Origin: Aricia agestis
Lineage: Eukaryota > Arthropoda > Insecta > Lepidoptera > Lycaenidae
Length of the DNA: 64,000 nt
Direction of reading: 5' to 3'
Assembly (NCBI RefSeq): GCF_905147365.1
Contig: NC_056423.1
Location: forward strand, 8,970,501-9,034,500
Each line of letters begins with the position of its first letter. Position 1 is the first letter of the stretch. Of this stretch, positions 9,347 through 18,474 are shown one piece after another. Both the position numbers and the translations under genes were made by a program. The notes under the pieces are model-generated. The model worked only from the letters and a program-made list of their open reading frames with translations. It was not told where the DNA came from and did not search any database.

Positions 9347-9524
9347 CAGCCGCCTGAGCGCGCTGATCGACGGGCTGAGCCATGTAGTCCGCGTAACTGA
9401 TGCTGTTCACGCAAACACCATCAATCGAGCAGCCGACACCGGCACCGCTCAGCTCCTCGATCAGATCATTAATGTAAATATTAAATAGGGAGGGCGAAGT
9501 GAGTCCACCTTGCCTCAACCACAC
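9333..9524 (-). pseudogene. LINE-C reverse transcriptase, motifs B and C, catalytic site damaged
   Basis: A short frame with RQGGLTSPSLFNIYINDL (motif B region) and, where the catalytic YADD box is expected, SYADYMAQ. The second aspartate of the box is replaced, which should abolish polymerase activity. It is separated by frameshifts from motif A upstream (9515-10357) and the thumb region downstream (8846-9346). Confidence 0.85.
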
Positions 9525-10357
9525 TCAAGCTTGTACACCTCGGATAGCTCTCTACCCCACCTAACCTGATTGGTCTGCTCGTTGTACCAATATTTGAAAA
9601 TGTAGATGAGCGGTTCGGGTACTGCTGCCGTTCGCAATTTTGTCCAAAGGACCTTGTATTTAACTAAATCAAAAGCCTTTGATAGGTCTAAAAAGGCTGC
9701 ATACACCGGGGTCTTCCTCTGTGTATAGTACCTAACGGTGTGTTTGAGCGACAATATTGCACATTCAGTAGATAATTTCGGTCGAAACCCAAATTGCGCA
9801 TCACTTATACGGAGATGTTTTACCAGCTGCCTCTCAATTACCCCATCCAATACTTTGGCAGTTATTGTAGCTAGAGAGATGGGTCTGTAATTGGCCTTAT
9901 CCGATAAGTCCCCGGTCTTATTTTTTAAAATAGGAACTACTACCGTTTTCATGAGGTCGTCCGGTAAGTACGAGTGTCTTATACAAAACGTATATAAAAG
10001 AGCTAAAAGTCTCGGCAAGTGTGAACCTGCATGCTGAAAATGCTCAATGCTGAGACTGTCGTGGCCGGGTGATCGTCCTCGTGTCATGCTTTTGATAATA
10101 TTAGCAATATCCTTCGCTGTGACACGAGCCGGTACCTGGACGGAGTCTTCGGCCCCGACAGTCCCACCACTGTCACCCTCGTCAGCTGATACGGATGACG
10201 GAACCCTAAAATGTTTCCGGAACATATTAGCTATGTTTTTCGGCTCACTCACACCATCAATGCTCACCGGAACACCCGATTTCGAACTGAGCTGCTTAGT
10301 AGTTTTCCAAAAACCACGGAAATCTTTTTGTTTATATTTATTTGCCAAAATGTCCAT
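9515..10357 (-). pseudogene. LINE-C reverse transcriptase, N-terminal half
   Basis: A 280-codon frame. It opens with MDILANKYKQKDFRGFWKTT, a typical linker before the RT. Next come SPGHDSLSIEHFQHAG, VPILKNKTGDLSDKANYRPI (motif 1/2 region with the YRPISL signature) and DAQFGFRPKLSTE. Motif A reads AAFLDLSKAFDLVKYKVL, with the catalytic aspartate of FLDLSKAFD present. The frame is lost soon after KLECG, where motif B should follow in the same frame but appears shifted (9333-9524). The order and spacing match non-LTR reverse transcriptases. Confidence 0.9.
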
Positions 10358-10594
10358 CCTAATTTGTTCATAATTATTTTGACAAAAACGAAGCTTCGCC
10401 TAAAATACTTTTTTGGCATCAACCATTTCCACATAGACAGGCCCTCCTCTCGGTCTACCGAACCATATCCAGCAAAGAAATTTTTGACGCGCCACCCGAT
10501 GAGCATCACGCACATGCATATTCCATCCTGGTACTACTCGACCGCGTCTTCTAACATTACCCAAATGATTACCTAGTCCATTATAACTACACAC
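10264..10594 (-). pseudogene. LINE-C endonuclease-RT linker remnant
   Basis: Two overlapping minus-strand frames contain VVPGWNMHVRDAHRVARQKF and, one frame over, FRRSFVFVKIIMNKLGWTFW. The WN.HVRDAHR.AR pattern is the usual segment between endonuclease and RT in this type of LINE. The frame switch near 10420 shows at least one indel, and another separates it from the RT frame that starts at 10357. Confidence 0.65.
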
Positions 10595-10794
10595 GGAGGC
10601 CTTACACAGAATATTAATAATAGACTCGTATAAATTATCAATAACATCCCTATGTTCTATCTTATTACATAATCAATCACAGCATTTACTTAATGCAGAC
10701 GGAAAATTAATAACACTTAAATTTTTATTACAAAACTTATTAAATATATCGGTTTGATATTATGAGTTCCGCTCACCCCATATAATTTTGTTAA

Positions 10795-11571
10795 TTATAA
10801 AAGTGTCAGAAATTGGTATCTTTCTACGCCGAACAAATCGCATTTGATCTCCAGCGGGAAATGATCTGACCAAAATACGTCATTATGAATTTTTACAGAT
10901 TTTACAGTTATCCACGCAGCTTCCGTAGTCAAACAATGACCGAGCCACGAACAAGAACCGTGAGCATCGCTTATATATGTATAAGAACTAGAATTAGTAC
11001 CTAACTTATTAATATCGGCACAAATCCAAAGATTTTCTAAACAAAAATTTAACAATTCCTTACCAAATAATCTCCTGGGGTGAGCGTTGAAATCTCCCAG
11101 CACATACACAGTATCAATATTTTCATTTTCCACTATAGCTATAATTTCACTAAGACACTCGACAAATTCAGTTAAATTATCATGCTCCTCGGTAGGCATG
11201 TAAATACAAAAGAACAACATACATCTGTCCGAAACGGACGCTTTAATCGAAGCAATACGACTACTTTTACACTTAATAACCGATACTGTCTCGAATAAGT
11301 TTTTTCGCCATAATAACGCGACACCACCATACGGCCGACCACTTAGTAACACATCTGTATCAACCGCCGACTTCCCGAAGTAACAGAACTGGTCACTCAC
11401 AGTGCTTAAGTCGGAGACTTCGTGTGGCATCAGCCAGGTCTCTTGTAGAGCTATTATATCAGCTGTTTTACTCATCGACCGAATGCAGTCAATCGATCGA
11501 TTAAATGACTTACAGTTAAAACTATACAAGTTCATTAATAAATTATTATTATCGATAACGTTTATATCCAT
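10795..11571 (-). pseudogene. LINE-C apurinic-type endonuclease domain
   Basis: A 258-codon frame with the endonuclease/exonuclease/phosphatase motifs in order: SFNCKSFNRS at the N-terminus, IIALQETWLMPHE (metal-binding glutamate), RPYGGVALLWRK, VYVLGDFNAHPRR (catalytic D and N), and WSDHFPLEIKC (terminal SDH). The SWLGHCLTT segment should read SWLDH; the aspartate is lost, so nicking activity is probably gone. In intact relatives this domain is fused to the RT; here the frame ends before the linker at 10594. Confidence 0.9.
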
Positions 11572-11585
11572 AATTTGTATATTAT

Positions 11586-12153
11586 CTATTCAATATTGAC
11601 AATTGAGTTCACACCGCTTGTTTTTGTCGTTCTATCACTGTCCGCATAACGAGGTTTATTGAAGTTAATAAATCTGCGATAGCGTACTCCTACCGGCCAC
11701 AGGTTTTCATCCATAAATATGTGTAATTTATCTTTCGGAATAAGAAATTTGTATGCCCCGTAGTCTCTCTTTAATCTCATGTTAACTTTTTCCGGCTCCA
11801 CCTCTATATCGGTGTTACATTTAATATACTATTTGATCTCGCTAACCTCACAATTTATATCAACATTGTATATATAAAACGGGATTTTATTGTCTGCCGC
11901 TCTAAAATTATATTCAATTTTTGTATCCGCCTTTCTGGCCTATAAATCTATTTTTAAGGCGTTTTCTTTTGACCTCCGTCCATTGCTCCTCAGTCTGTGC
12001 AATATTTGTAATATTATCAATATTCTTTTTAGGACTTTTTAAGGCATTCTCGGTTTTTGCAAGGCAAACGTCCAGGTAGGTACGCGATAGGCACCCAGAT
12101 TCCATGCGCGCTGCACATTGAGCGGGCTCGGTGAGATGGGTATTATTCTGCAA
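11586..12153 (-). pseudogene. LINE-C ORF1 remnants
   Basis: Two minus-strand frames (11586-11801 and 11914-12153). The downstream one contains YKFLIPKDKLHIFMDENLWP and VGVRYRRFINFNKPRY, which resembles the C-terminal end of ORF1 proteins of CR1-type LINEs (a W-P-G-V-R-R-F pattern). The upstream one has TEEQWTEVKRKRLKNRFIGQ, a basic stretch plausible for a nucleic-acid-binding protein. Position upstream of the endonuclease supports the assignment. The N-terminus is missing or unrecognisable. Confidence 0.5.
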
Positions 12154-12199
12154 ATCAGCTGTTGGGCCCGAGTTGTTAACCTAAGTGCAACGCAAATCT

Positions 12200-12615
12200 G
12201 TATCCGAAGAATTACCGTTTTTTATTTTAGGTGACAGACCCACACAAAGCACTACCGGGTGAAATTATTTTTTCAAAAATCGGCGTACCGTTACAGAGGA
12301 AAAATAGGCGAAAATTTGTGTTTTTGTATGGGTTTAATTTTTCATTTTATTTTAATACTATTCTTAAATATTGAAGTAGACATATAATTAAGGCTTTTGT
12401 GAAAATATCAAGTGCCTACCTGTTGCCATTATTGATATCGAGCATAAAAGGCCAAATAAGTTTGTTGTATAGGAGCCCCCTTTAAATATTAATTTTATTT
12501 TGTTATAGCGGCAACAGATATACACAATCTGTGAAAATTTCAGAACTCTAGCTATAGCAGTTCTTGAGATACAGACAGACGGACAGACAGACATCGAAGT
12601 CTCATGAATAGGGTC
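12200..12615. repeat. Dispersed AT-rich repeat with GACAGACGGACAGACAG end
   Basis: TTCTTGAGATACAGACAGAC followed by GGACAGACAGACATCGAAGT and a TAGGGTTCCGTACCC end is a recurrent arthropod repeat signature. A reverse fragment with CCGTACCCAAAGGGTA lies at 42465-42570. No coding. Confidence 0.5.
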
Positions 12616-12684
12616 CACAGTTTTTTAGGGTTCCGTACCCGCAGGGTGAATAACCCTGCGGGTACGGAACCCTAAAAAACTGTG
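12616..12684. repeat. Perfect inverted repeat, 32-bp arms, 5-bp loop
   Basis: The left arm begins CACAGTTTTTTAGGGTTCCG and ends GCAGGGT; after GAATA the exact complement follows to 12684. It occupies the end of the dispersed repeat, so it is likely a fold-back duplication of that end, not a bacterial-type terminator. Confidence 0.95.
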
Positions 12685-13011
12685 AATTAAAATTTTCCGT
12701 GTCATGGTTTGCCACAGTGCGGACTAAGGTAGGGTCTTTCCTGTCAATTGTCATGTCAAACAACTGTCATATTATGTCAAAACAATCTGTCATTGCAACA
12801 AACAGATAATTTTTTATTTCTTCTCAGCTTTTCTTTTTATAGGCTTTACATTTTTTAAAACGTGAGAAATAAAATATCCACTGAAACTATTAAAAACACA
12901 TTATAATACAGTCTCTTAGCATTTGGAACTACATAAAACTTGGACTTCCGGAGTCTGAGTAACAGATGTTGCTAGCGCTTGGTGAATTCTAAGTGACTAC
13001 AAAGTAATATA
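12685..13011. other. No feature seen
   Basis: Repeated TGTCA words (TTGTCATGTCAAACAACTG and TTATGTCAAAACAATCTGTC at about 12748-12793) and AT-rich filler; no gene or repeat boundary. Confidence 0.4.
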
Positions 13012-13146
13012 TCCGTACTAATATTATGGATTTTAAAGTTTGTCGTTGCCTCTTAAAAAGCGCTAAAGTGGTTTGAATAAAACTAGAGGTACTATGAGTT
13101 TGAAAGGACAAGGATACTTTTCGTTAGTGCAAATGTACGGTTTCTT
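13012..13146 (+). repeat. Hel-A-like start with a segment duplicated beyond the next SINE
   Basis: It opens TCCGTACTAATATTATGGAT (Hel-A 5' end). Positions ~13088-13146 (GGTACTATGAGTTTGAAAGG to ATGTACGGTTTCTTTA) recur at ~13499-13559 with a few differences. The two copies flank the minus-strand SINE-A. Confidence 0.65.
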
Positions 13147-13433
13147 TATAATAATAATAATATAATAATATCTATGGACGCTTCACACCACGTCAGTCTG
13201 GCCCCGTGGTAAGTACCTGAAGGACTTGTGTTACGGGTACCAGACAACGAAAATATATTTAATACTTTTATACTATACATACATTTAAGATTTTTATTTT
13301 ATTATATGATACACATATTTAATACACATCCATGACCCAGGAATTTCGAAAACTTTTTGTTCCGTCGGCGGGATTCGGAAACGCGACCCCCGGCTTGAGC
13401 TACCAACGCGTTCACCACTGAGCCACAGAGGTC
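13147..13433 (-). mobile_element. SINE-A, minus strand
   Basis: From an ATA-rich tail through the complement of GGGGCCAGACTGACG, GTTCCTGGGTCATGGATG and CCGACGGAACAAAAAG to the head complement CCACTGAGCCACAGAGGTC. The B-box region is slightly damaged (GGGATTCGGAAACGCGACC). Confidence 0.8.
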
Positions 13434-13455
13434 CGGATATATAAATACCGGATAT

Positions 13456-13507
13456 CATAGTACCTCCATTTCGAGTTTGAACAAAACTCGAAATTCAGGT
13501 ACTATGA
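13456..13507. repeat. Hairpin, 23-bp arms
   Basis: CATAGTACCTCCATTTCGAG and its complement around a TGAACA loop, with two mismatches. It overlaps the start of the second copy of the 13088-13146 duplication. Confidence 0.8.
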
Positions 13508-13562
13508 GTTTGAAAGGACAAGGATACTTTTCGTTAGTGCAAAATGTACGGTTCCTTTACGA

Positions 13563-14255
13563 TATACGAAATACCGAATGTCAAATGGTGACATTACGGA
13601 TAACACCTAGAAGAATACGAGTACATTCATAAAAAAACACTATTTCATGAATATCTTCTAAATGTTGAATGTGGATTTGACGGCGGTTTTTACTACACTA
13701 TGGTAAGCTCGCTCATTCGTTCCGATGCTTCGAGCACAATACTGCGAGGTAAAGTGGTCAGCTGGGCAGTAATTATGAAGGCAGCATCTCACCAAATGAG
13801 AAATTGTTGACGGCACTGGAATTTGGCTTTCGTTTAGTGTGTGTACGTAGTAAGTTTTCGCTCAGTCGACCGAGTATCTACAGAAAAATAGCTTTCATAT
13901 GGAACACTTAGAAATTGACTATTGAGCTATGGCCATTTTTCGATTTAAAATTATGCGGGAATGTCGATCGTTCCGAATGGAATGGTCCCAGATCGATTTG
14001 ACTAAATTCCTGCACACAACGAGTCGATCGGCCTGTGGCAGTCCGACCGGATTTGATTGGGCTTTCCCTGTATTTGCCTTTAATTTTCCTCAAAGTCTCC
14101 ATTGACCATTTCTTTCTTGGGATGGGAGGGTCCATTTAAAAAGACATAAGACCTAACAACAATTTGAATTTGCTCTCGTCAGTGTCGTCACAAGCATCAT
14201 TCCTATGTGATAAATGAATTTTATTTGCAAGAACGCTGCTGAAGTTAACTGTACT
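13563..14255. other. No feature seen
   Basis: Mixed DNA without a convincing frame; the 75-codon minus-strand frame at 13908-14135 shows no recognised motif and ordinary composition. Confidence 0.35.
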
Positions 14256-14504
14256 ATAGTAAAAGGAGGGGAAGTAAGTTATCTTCATACAAAGGCACCG
14301 CGCGCGGCTTGTACGTGTGCGTCATAGTATCAATGCGTCGCCACGTACGGCACACAACAAAATCTCGGCTAGTTTTATAAGGCTGGTACCGCCGAGATTT
14401 TGTTGTGTGCCATACGTGACGACGCATTGATACTATGACGCACACATACAAGCCGCGCGCGGTGCCTTTGTATGAAGATAACTTACTTCCCCTCTTTTTA
14501 CTAT
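14256..14504. mobile_element. Foldback MITE, ~105-bp arms
   Basis: The left arm (GTAAAAGGAGGGGAAGTAAG, GGCACCGCGCGCGGCTTGTA, AATCTCGGC) is complementary to the right arm ending CCCCTCTTTTTACTATG, around a ~20-bp GC-containing loop. The flanks are TATAG/CTATG, so a TA or CTATAG-like target cannot be resolved. The GC-rich arms create a false open frame on the minus strand. Confidence 0.8.
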
Positions 14505-14505
14505 G

Positions 14506-14904
14506 ACAGTAGTGTTAGCACGGCGACCAGCGGAAATGCGAAAGTATGGACAAACTGTGGAAATAAACCTAAGGTGCCGTTCCGATCTTTTTTCGTTCCG
14601 AAAAATTCAATTAAAATGCCACTTTATGACACACTATAGTATATGTCATAATGTAGGATATTATTTGAATTTTTAGAACTATAGTCTGTCATAAAGCGGC
14701 TTTTTAATTGAATTATTCGGAACTAAAAAAGATCGGAACGGCACCTTAAGTTTATCTCCACAGTTTGTAACTATAGTCTGTCATAAAGTGGCATTTTAAT
14801 TGAATTTTTCGGAACGAAAAAAGATCGGAACGGCACCTTAGGTTTATTTCCACAGTTTCTCCATACTTTCGCATTTCCGCTGGTCGCCGTGCTAGCACTA
14901 CTGT
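14506..14904. mobile_element. Foldback MITE with three copies of one arm segment
   Basis: Outer ends ACAGTAGTGTTAGCACGGCG and complement ...CGCCGTGCTAGCACTACTGT. The segment containing AAGGTGCCGTTCCGATCTTT occurs once at 14570 and twice more, inverted, at ~14722 and ~14815, so the right side carries a duplicated block. It abuts the previous MITE. Its inner words recur in the element at 18475-19192. Confidence 0.8.
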
Positions 14905-15521
14905 ACGCATAAACAGTAAGTCATATTGTGGTACAATGATATTTAATTTCTAATCCAGGTACATCTGAAGTGCCCTAGTGTGCACCCACCTCCACGTAGA
15001 ACTCCAGCGCGTACGCTCCAGAATATTCGGCGAAAATCTAGTTTCATTTGTTTGAATTAAATTAAATGGCGTTTTTGTTATTCCACGGTTAGAGCATACC
15101 TTGTGTTATGCAAATGTGGACTGGCCTTAATTAAGCTTCAACATATTTACGTATTGTTATTTTTGAATGGAATTCTAATTGTTTCGGATTAATGATCTAG
15201 TTTTGGAGTTTCGATAATTTAAATACGGTAATTTCATGTTTTACTTAAATTATACTAGGCATTATGGGGGGTTTTCGTAAACTATGTTGAGAGGTTTATA
15301 AGGAAACGAAAGAATAAGTGTCGTGACGACGTATAAGGTCGTTTTCTACCGGCATTGATCTGACGATCCATGCCGCTGCTGGTTGTGGCGTAGAGCAAAA
15401 ATGAAACCTATAGCCTATGTCATAAAGTTGCTTTTTTTGAATTATTTTCGGTAGGTATAGTCATTGCCGCATCACTGAACTCTATGAACAGCGTCTTGCA
15501 CTGGCGTATTTTTCGGAACGT
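14905..15521. other. Mostly featureless; one coding-like patch at 14958-15040
   Basis: 14958-15040 is GC-richer than its surroundings. On the minus strand it reads AEYSGAYALEFYVEVGAH then stop; on the plus strand it follows a pyrimidine-rich TTTCTAATCCAG. I cannot assign it. The rest shows nothing. Confidence 0.3.
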
Positions 15522-15633
15522 ATTAGGGGGGGGCGACTAACCCAAAATTGTCGATTTTATAATTCATAATATTTATACTTGAAATAAGCCCCGAATTGTT
15601 TCATTTTCTAAAGATAGTCTATACATTATATAG

Positions 15634-15966
15634 ACGTGGGAGAGCCATGCTTCGGCACGAATGGGCCGGCTTGACCGAAGAAATACCACGTCCTCACAGA
15701 AAACCGGCGTGAAACAGCGCTTGCGCTGTGTTTCGCCGAGTGAGTGAGTTTACCGGAGGCCCAATCTACTACCCTATTCCCTTCCCTACCCTCCCTTATT
15801 CCGTTCCCTTTCCATCCCTACCTTACCCTATTACCCTATTCCCTCTTAAAAGGCCGGCAACGCACCTGCAGCTCTTCTGATGCTGCGAGTGTCTATGGGC
15901 GACGGAAGTTGCTTTCCATCAGGTGACCCGTTTGCTCGTTTGCCCCCTTATTTCATTAAAAAAAAA
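15634..15966 (+). mobile_element. SINE-M, full length
   Basis: ACGTGGGAGAGCCATGCTTC start, AACAGCGCTTGCGCTG stem, pyrimidine tract, LINE-shared tail from CTCTTAAAAGGCCGG to CCCCCTTATTTCATT, and poly-A. The uninterrupted copy at 19744 reads TACATTATATTTTTG, implying a short ATAT-type target duplication. A 60-codon frame inside it is not a gene. Confidence 0.85.
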
Positions 15967-16124
15967 CATATTTCCAAGAATTTGATCTGAACGAAAACAC
16001 AATATCTTGAAATTTTCTCGATAGAAAAAAATCACAATTATGCATCTAATTTTTACGAACTTTTCATTCATATATTGCCATAACCGTGCATTAAACTACG
16101 TTCATATAATATTAACATTTAACA

Positions 16125-16339
16125 CATTGTATAACATTCTATCATTGAGAAACTGACCTGGCGGATTTTTAAAATGTTGTTTACGCGCCCGTCTTTTATA
16201 TGCCGGTGAAAAAGGACGACGCGGAATCATCACCAACTTAGTTTTTTCTTAATAACTCGATAAATAAACAACTCGATAAATAAATTTTAAAAATCCGCCA
16301 GGTCAGTTTCTCAATGATAGAATGTTATACAATGTTTAA
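16125..16339. repeat. Palindromic rearrangement inside the TTAA-2 MITE
   Basis: ATTGTATAACATTCTATCAT through GACCTGGCGGATTTTTAAAA is repeated as its complement about 95 bp later. Other family copies carry this block once, so the second arm is a local inverted duplication. Confidence 0.85.
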
Positions 16340-16437
16340 CGTGAGTGTGAAGAGAGAAGGACGACGTTTGATTTTTTGCGTTAGTTACCCCCTTAATAGT
16401 ATGGGGTCAATTCTAGACGTTACGAGTACTGGCCATA

Positions 16438-16626
16438 TCCATACTGATATTATAAACTTACTAAAATTATAAATGCGACAGGGTGTCCATCTCCCTGTCT
16501 ATTACCTCTTCTCATCCAAACCGTTGAAGCGATTTTGCTGGGTATACCGACTTTGATTCCCGGAAAGGACATAAGATACTTTTTATCCTAGGACAGTTAC
16601 AGTTTCCGCGCGATAATCGGATTCAT
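16438..16626 (+). mobile_element. Hel-A fragment without 3' end
   Basis: TCCATACTGATATTATAAAC, then a second ATTATAAATGCGACAGGG, TTACCTCTTCTCATCCAAAC, GGAAAGGACATAAGATACTT and CGCGCGATAATCGGATTCAT. The terminal hairpin and CTAG are missing. Confidence 0.65.
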
Positions 16627-17116
16627 CTGTCACCCACCAGTCACCCACATAGTTTGTCAACATAACGTCACGCCGACTCAATAAAAGGAAAAGTTGTGTC
16701 ACTTTATCATGGAACGAGAAACAGGCGTTGAGTAACTAATAAGGTAATCGTTGAGTTGAACAGAATGTGACGTTCATTTGTCTGTGTTATTACGAGGCAT
16801 CATTTATTCAGAAAAGTTTTTGCCTTTCCAAGAACGTAACGTTTTTATTGTTTGTGTTCTATTATGAATTTATGAATCTTACACGTGTTGAACGAAGTAG
16901 AATCTTGAACGAGTTTTTGGAATATTTACATGATTAATGTGACCAAATTGAAAATGAAATTAAACAGACGGTATAATGAGTAGTATTTATTCTTATTCCT
17001 AAATATTCACAAACAACAGTGCATAACTTACATGGTATCTAGGAGTACTTTGTATTAGTCTAATCTAAATTAAAATCGTGCACTAATATCAAAACATTAG
17101 CGGGTAGGAGTTAATT
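16627..17116. other. No feature seen
   Basis: AT-rich DNA, no frame or repeat boundary recognised. Confidence 0.4.
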
Positions 17117-17369
17117 CACTGGTTCCCAACAAGTGGTCCGTAGGAGCAAAAATATGGTCCGCGAATCATTTTTAATTTTGTCCTAGAAAAGTCGACCTCG
17201 GGCCTCGAAAAGAAGCAAGTTCAGAAATCACGTTAATACCAAGATACCAACATTTTCTTTTTATGTAATTTCCTATGGAGATTTTATTCCCTTCATTGTA
17301 GTCGTAGTTCACAAGAAAACTAATAAAGTGGTTACTGAGTCCTTACCAAGAAAAGGTTGGGAACCACTG
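17117..17369. mobile_element. hAT-like MITE
   Basis: Ends CACTGGTTCCCAAC and complement GTTGGGAACCACTG, the hAT-type CAGTGGTTC end. The flanks share GTTAATT but offset by a few bases, so the expected 8-bp target duplication is not clean. No coding. Confidence 0.6.
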
Positions 17370-17523
17370 ACTGTTAATTAAAGTGTTTATTCCCGTGTCA
17401 GCTGCGGTCAGCGCTCGTGATGAATAAAATAAAAAAAACTGCGCACCGAGAAAATTCTATTAAAGTAATTTTCTTCGTTTGAGACGGTTGGCGCTTTTTA
17501 TTTGGATACTAAGTATTAAGTTC

Positions 17524-17899
17524 TTTTTTTTTATTAAATAAGGGGGCAAACGAGCAAACGGGTCACCTGATGGTAAGCAACTACCGTCGCCCATGGACAC
17601 TCGCAACATCAGAAGAGCTGCAGGTGCGTTGCCGGCCTTTTAAGAGGGAATACGCTCTTTTCTTGAAGGTTTGCAGGTCGTATCGGTCCGGAAATACTGC
17701 TGGTGACAGTTCATTCCAGAGTTTTACAGTGCGCGGCAGAAAGTTACGCGAAAAACGCACTGTGGAAGACTGCCACTCATCAAGGTGATGAGGATGGTAT
17801 GTTTTTCGCGTGGGACGATAGCGAAAAGTTGCAGGTGGTATGATTCCGAACAATTCCTCAGAGCACTCCCCGTGATACAACCGATATAGGATGCAGAGT
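17524..17899 (-). pseudogene. 5'-truncated LINE-J copy, minus strand
   Basis: Poly-T at 17524 is the tail of a reverse LINE. The minus-strand frame (99 codons to 17581) reads MYHGECSEELFGIIPPATFR then RKTYHPHHLDEWQSSTVRFS, LPRTVKLWNELSPAVFPDRY and ends SSSDVASVHGRR. It is the C-terminal end of the protein encoded by the copy at 35303-35951, nearly identical to it and still open, so the insertion is probably recent. It lacks the RT catalytic core and cannot move by itself. Confidence 0.85.
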
Positions 17900-18166
17900 T
17901 CATGTATACGGAGTTTTTTTTAGGTTATTTCTTAAAACATGAGTGGCTGAAGCGGATGAGTGAAAATTTGAAAACTGACGTTTTTTGCAGAAACGAAGGC
18001 TTTAGGACCGGTCAAATGATTTAAAATAAAAAAATGACGATTCTGTGTATAGTTGTATATTGGCCAGATGATGAAGACCAGGATGGCAAACAGTGAGAAA
18101 AGAAATTGACTTTAGCAATATCGGGGAAATTGGAATAAAACATTTTGATCCTTTTTTTCCTTATAG
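17900..18166. other. Featureless except a minus-strand open patch
   Basis: Minus strand 18117 to 17932 is open from stop to stop without a good start and contains SLFAILVFIIWPIYNYTQN, written with G/C-ending codons over about 36 bases. It might be a terminal exon; no acceptor is clear. Confidence 0.2.
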
Positions 18167-18277
18167 CGGCTTATTATGTGTGTGAAACATGCAAATATAA
18201 AAATTTATCCAGTGATCAAGGATATTTTTTGAAAATCTGCCAACAAAATTTGCCATCGGATCCTGGTAGACCTATAG
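18167..18277 (+). CDS. Candidate internal exon of a secreted Cys-containing protein
   Basis: A strong acceptor (CTTTTTTTCCTTATAG) and a strong donor (CCTATAG|GTAAGTT) bound 111 bases. Only one frame is open: two bases, then AYYVCETCKYKNLSSDQGYF and LKICQQNLPSDPGRPI, then one base (phase 1 in, phase 1 out). Three cysteines (C-x2-C-x16-C) would suit an extracellular domain. It is not part of any repeat family I see in the window. No partner exon was found: the phase does not fit 6647-6747 directly. I do not recognise the family; chance agreement of splice signals in AT-rich DNA remains possible. Confidence 0.35.
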
Positions 18278-18419
18278 GTAAGTTACAAGGTTTGTTCAAA
18301 TAATAATTGAAAAATGAGTAATTGTTTTTACTTTATAAAGTGTTAGTTACCCGGTTCGTCCACTAATGTCTTCATTTGTCGAAGTATATATATTAGTTAA
18401 AGTAATATAGCAAATGTTG

Positions 18420-18474
18420 TTTTAGAATCTCTGAACCGATTTTAAAGAAATTTGGTATGGAGATAGTTTGGGTA
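18420..18474 (+). mobile_element. Hel-A, left part of an interrupted copy
   Basis: TCTCTGAACCGATTTTAAAG, then GGTATGGAGATAGTTTGGGT, the mid-region of Hel-A. Continued at 19193 after a MITE insertion. Confidence 0.65.

Larger units (their letters stand above)
8583..12170 (-). mobile_element. Reverse-oriented non-LTR retrotransposon (LINE-C), broken
   Basis: Read on the minus strand this is a two-ORF LINE: ORF1 remnants (11586-12153), an apurinic-type endonuclease (10795-11571), linker (10264-10594), reverse transcriptase (9333-10357), a C-terminal region (8846-9346), a 3' UTR and an AT-rich tail of TTTTAT units at 8583-8625. Domain order fits the jockey/CR1/L2 group; I cannot fix the clade by eye. 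At least four frame breaks plus damaged catalytic motifs make it inactive. The 3' end lies exactly at the interruption of the 8137-8582 tandem repeat. The 5' boundary near 12170 is approximate. Confidence 0.85.
15522..16396 (+). mobile_element. TTAA-2 MITE carrying a SINE-M
   Basis: Ends TTAGGGGGGGGCGACTAACC and GTTAGTTACCCCCTTAA. The body matches 19744-20182: AAATAAGCCCCGAATTGTTT, TTCTCGATAGAAAAAAATCA, TTGTATAACATTCTATCATT. A SINE-M (15634-15966) interrupts it at ACATTATAT. The 3' half is rearranged into a palindrome (16125-16339). The left TTAA is degraded to TTAG. Confidence 0.8.

Noticed and set aside
12616..12684. Rho-independent terminator.
   Set aside because: Eukaryotic context, no upstream gene; it is a fold-back copy of a repeat end.
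14254..14451. 65-codon minus frame.
   Set aside because: It reads through a GC-rich MITE palindrome.
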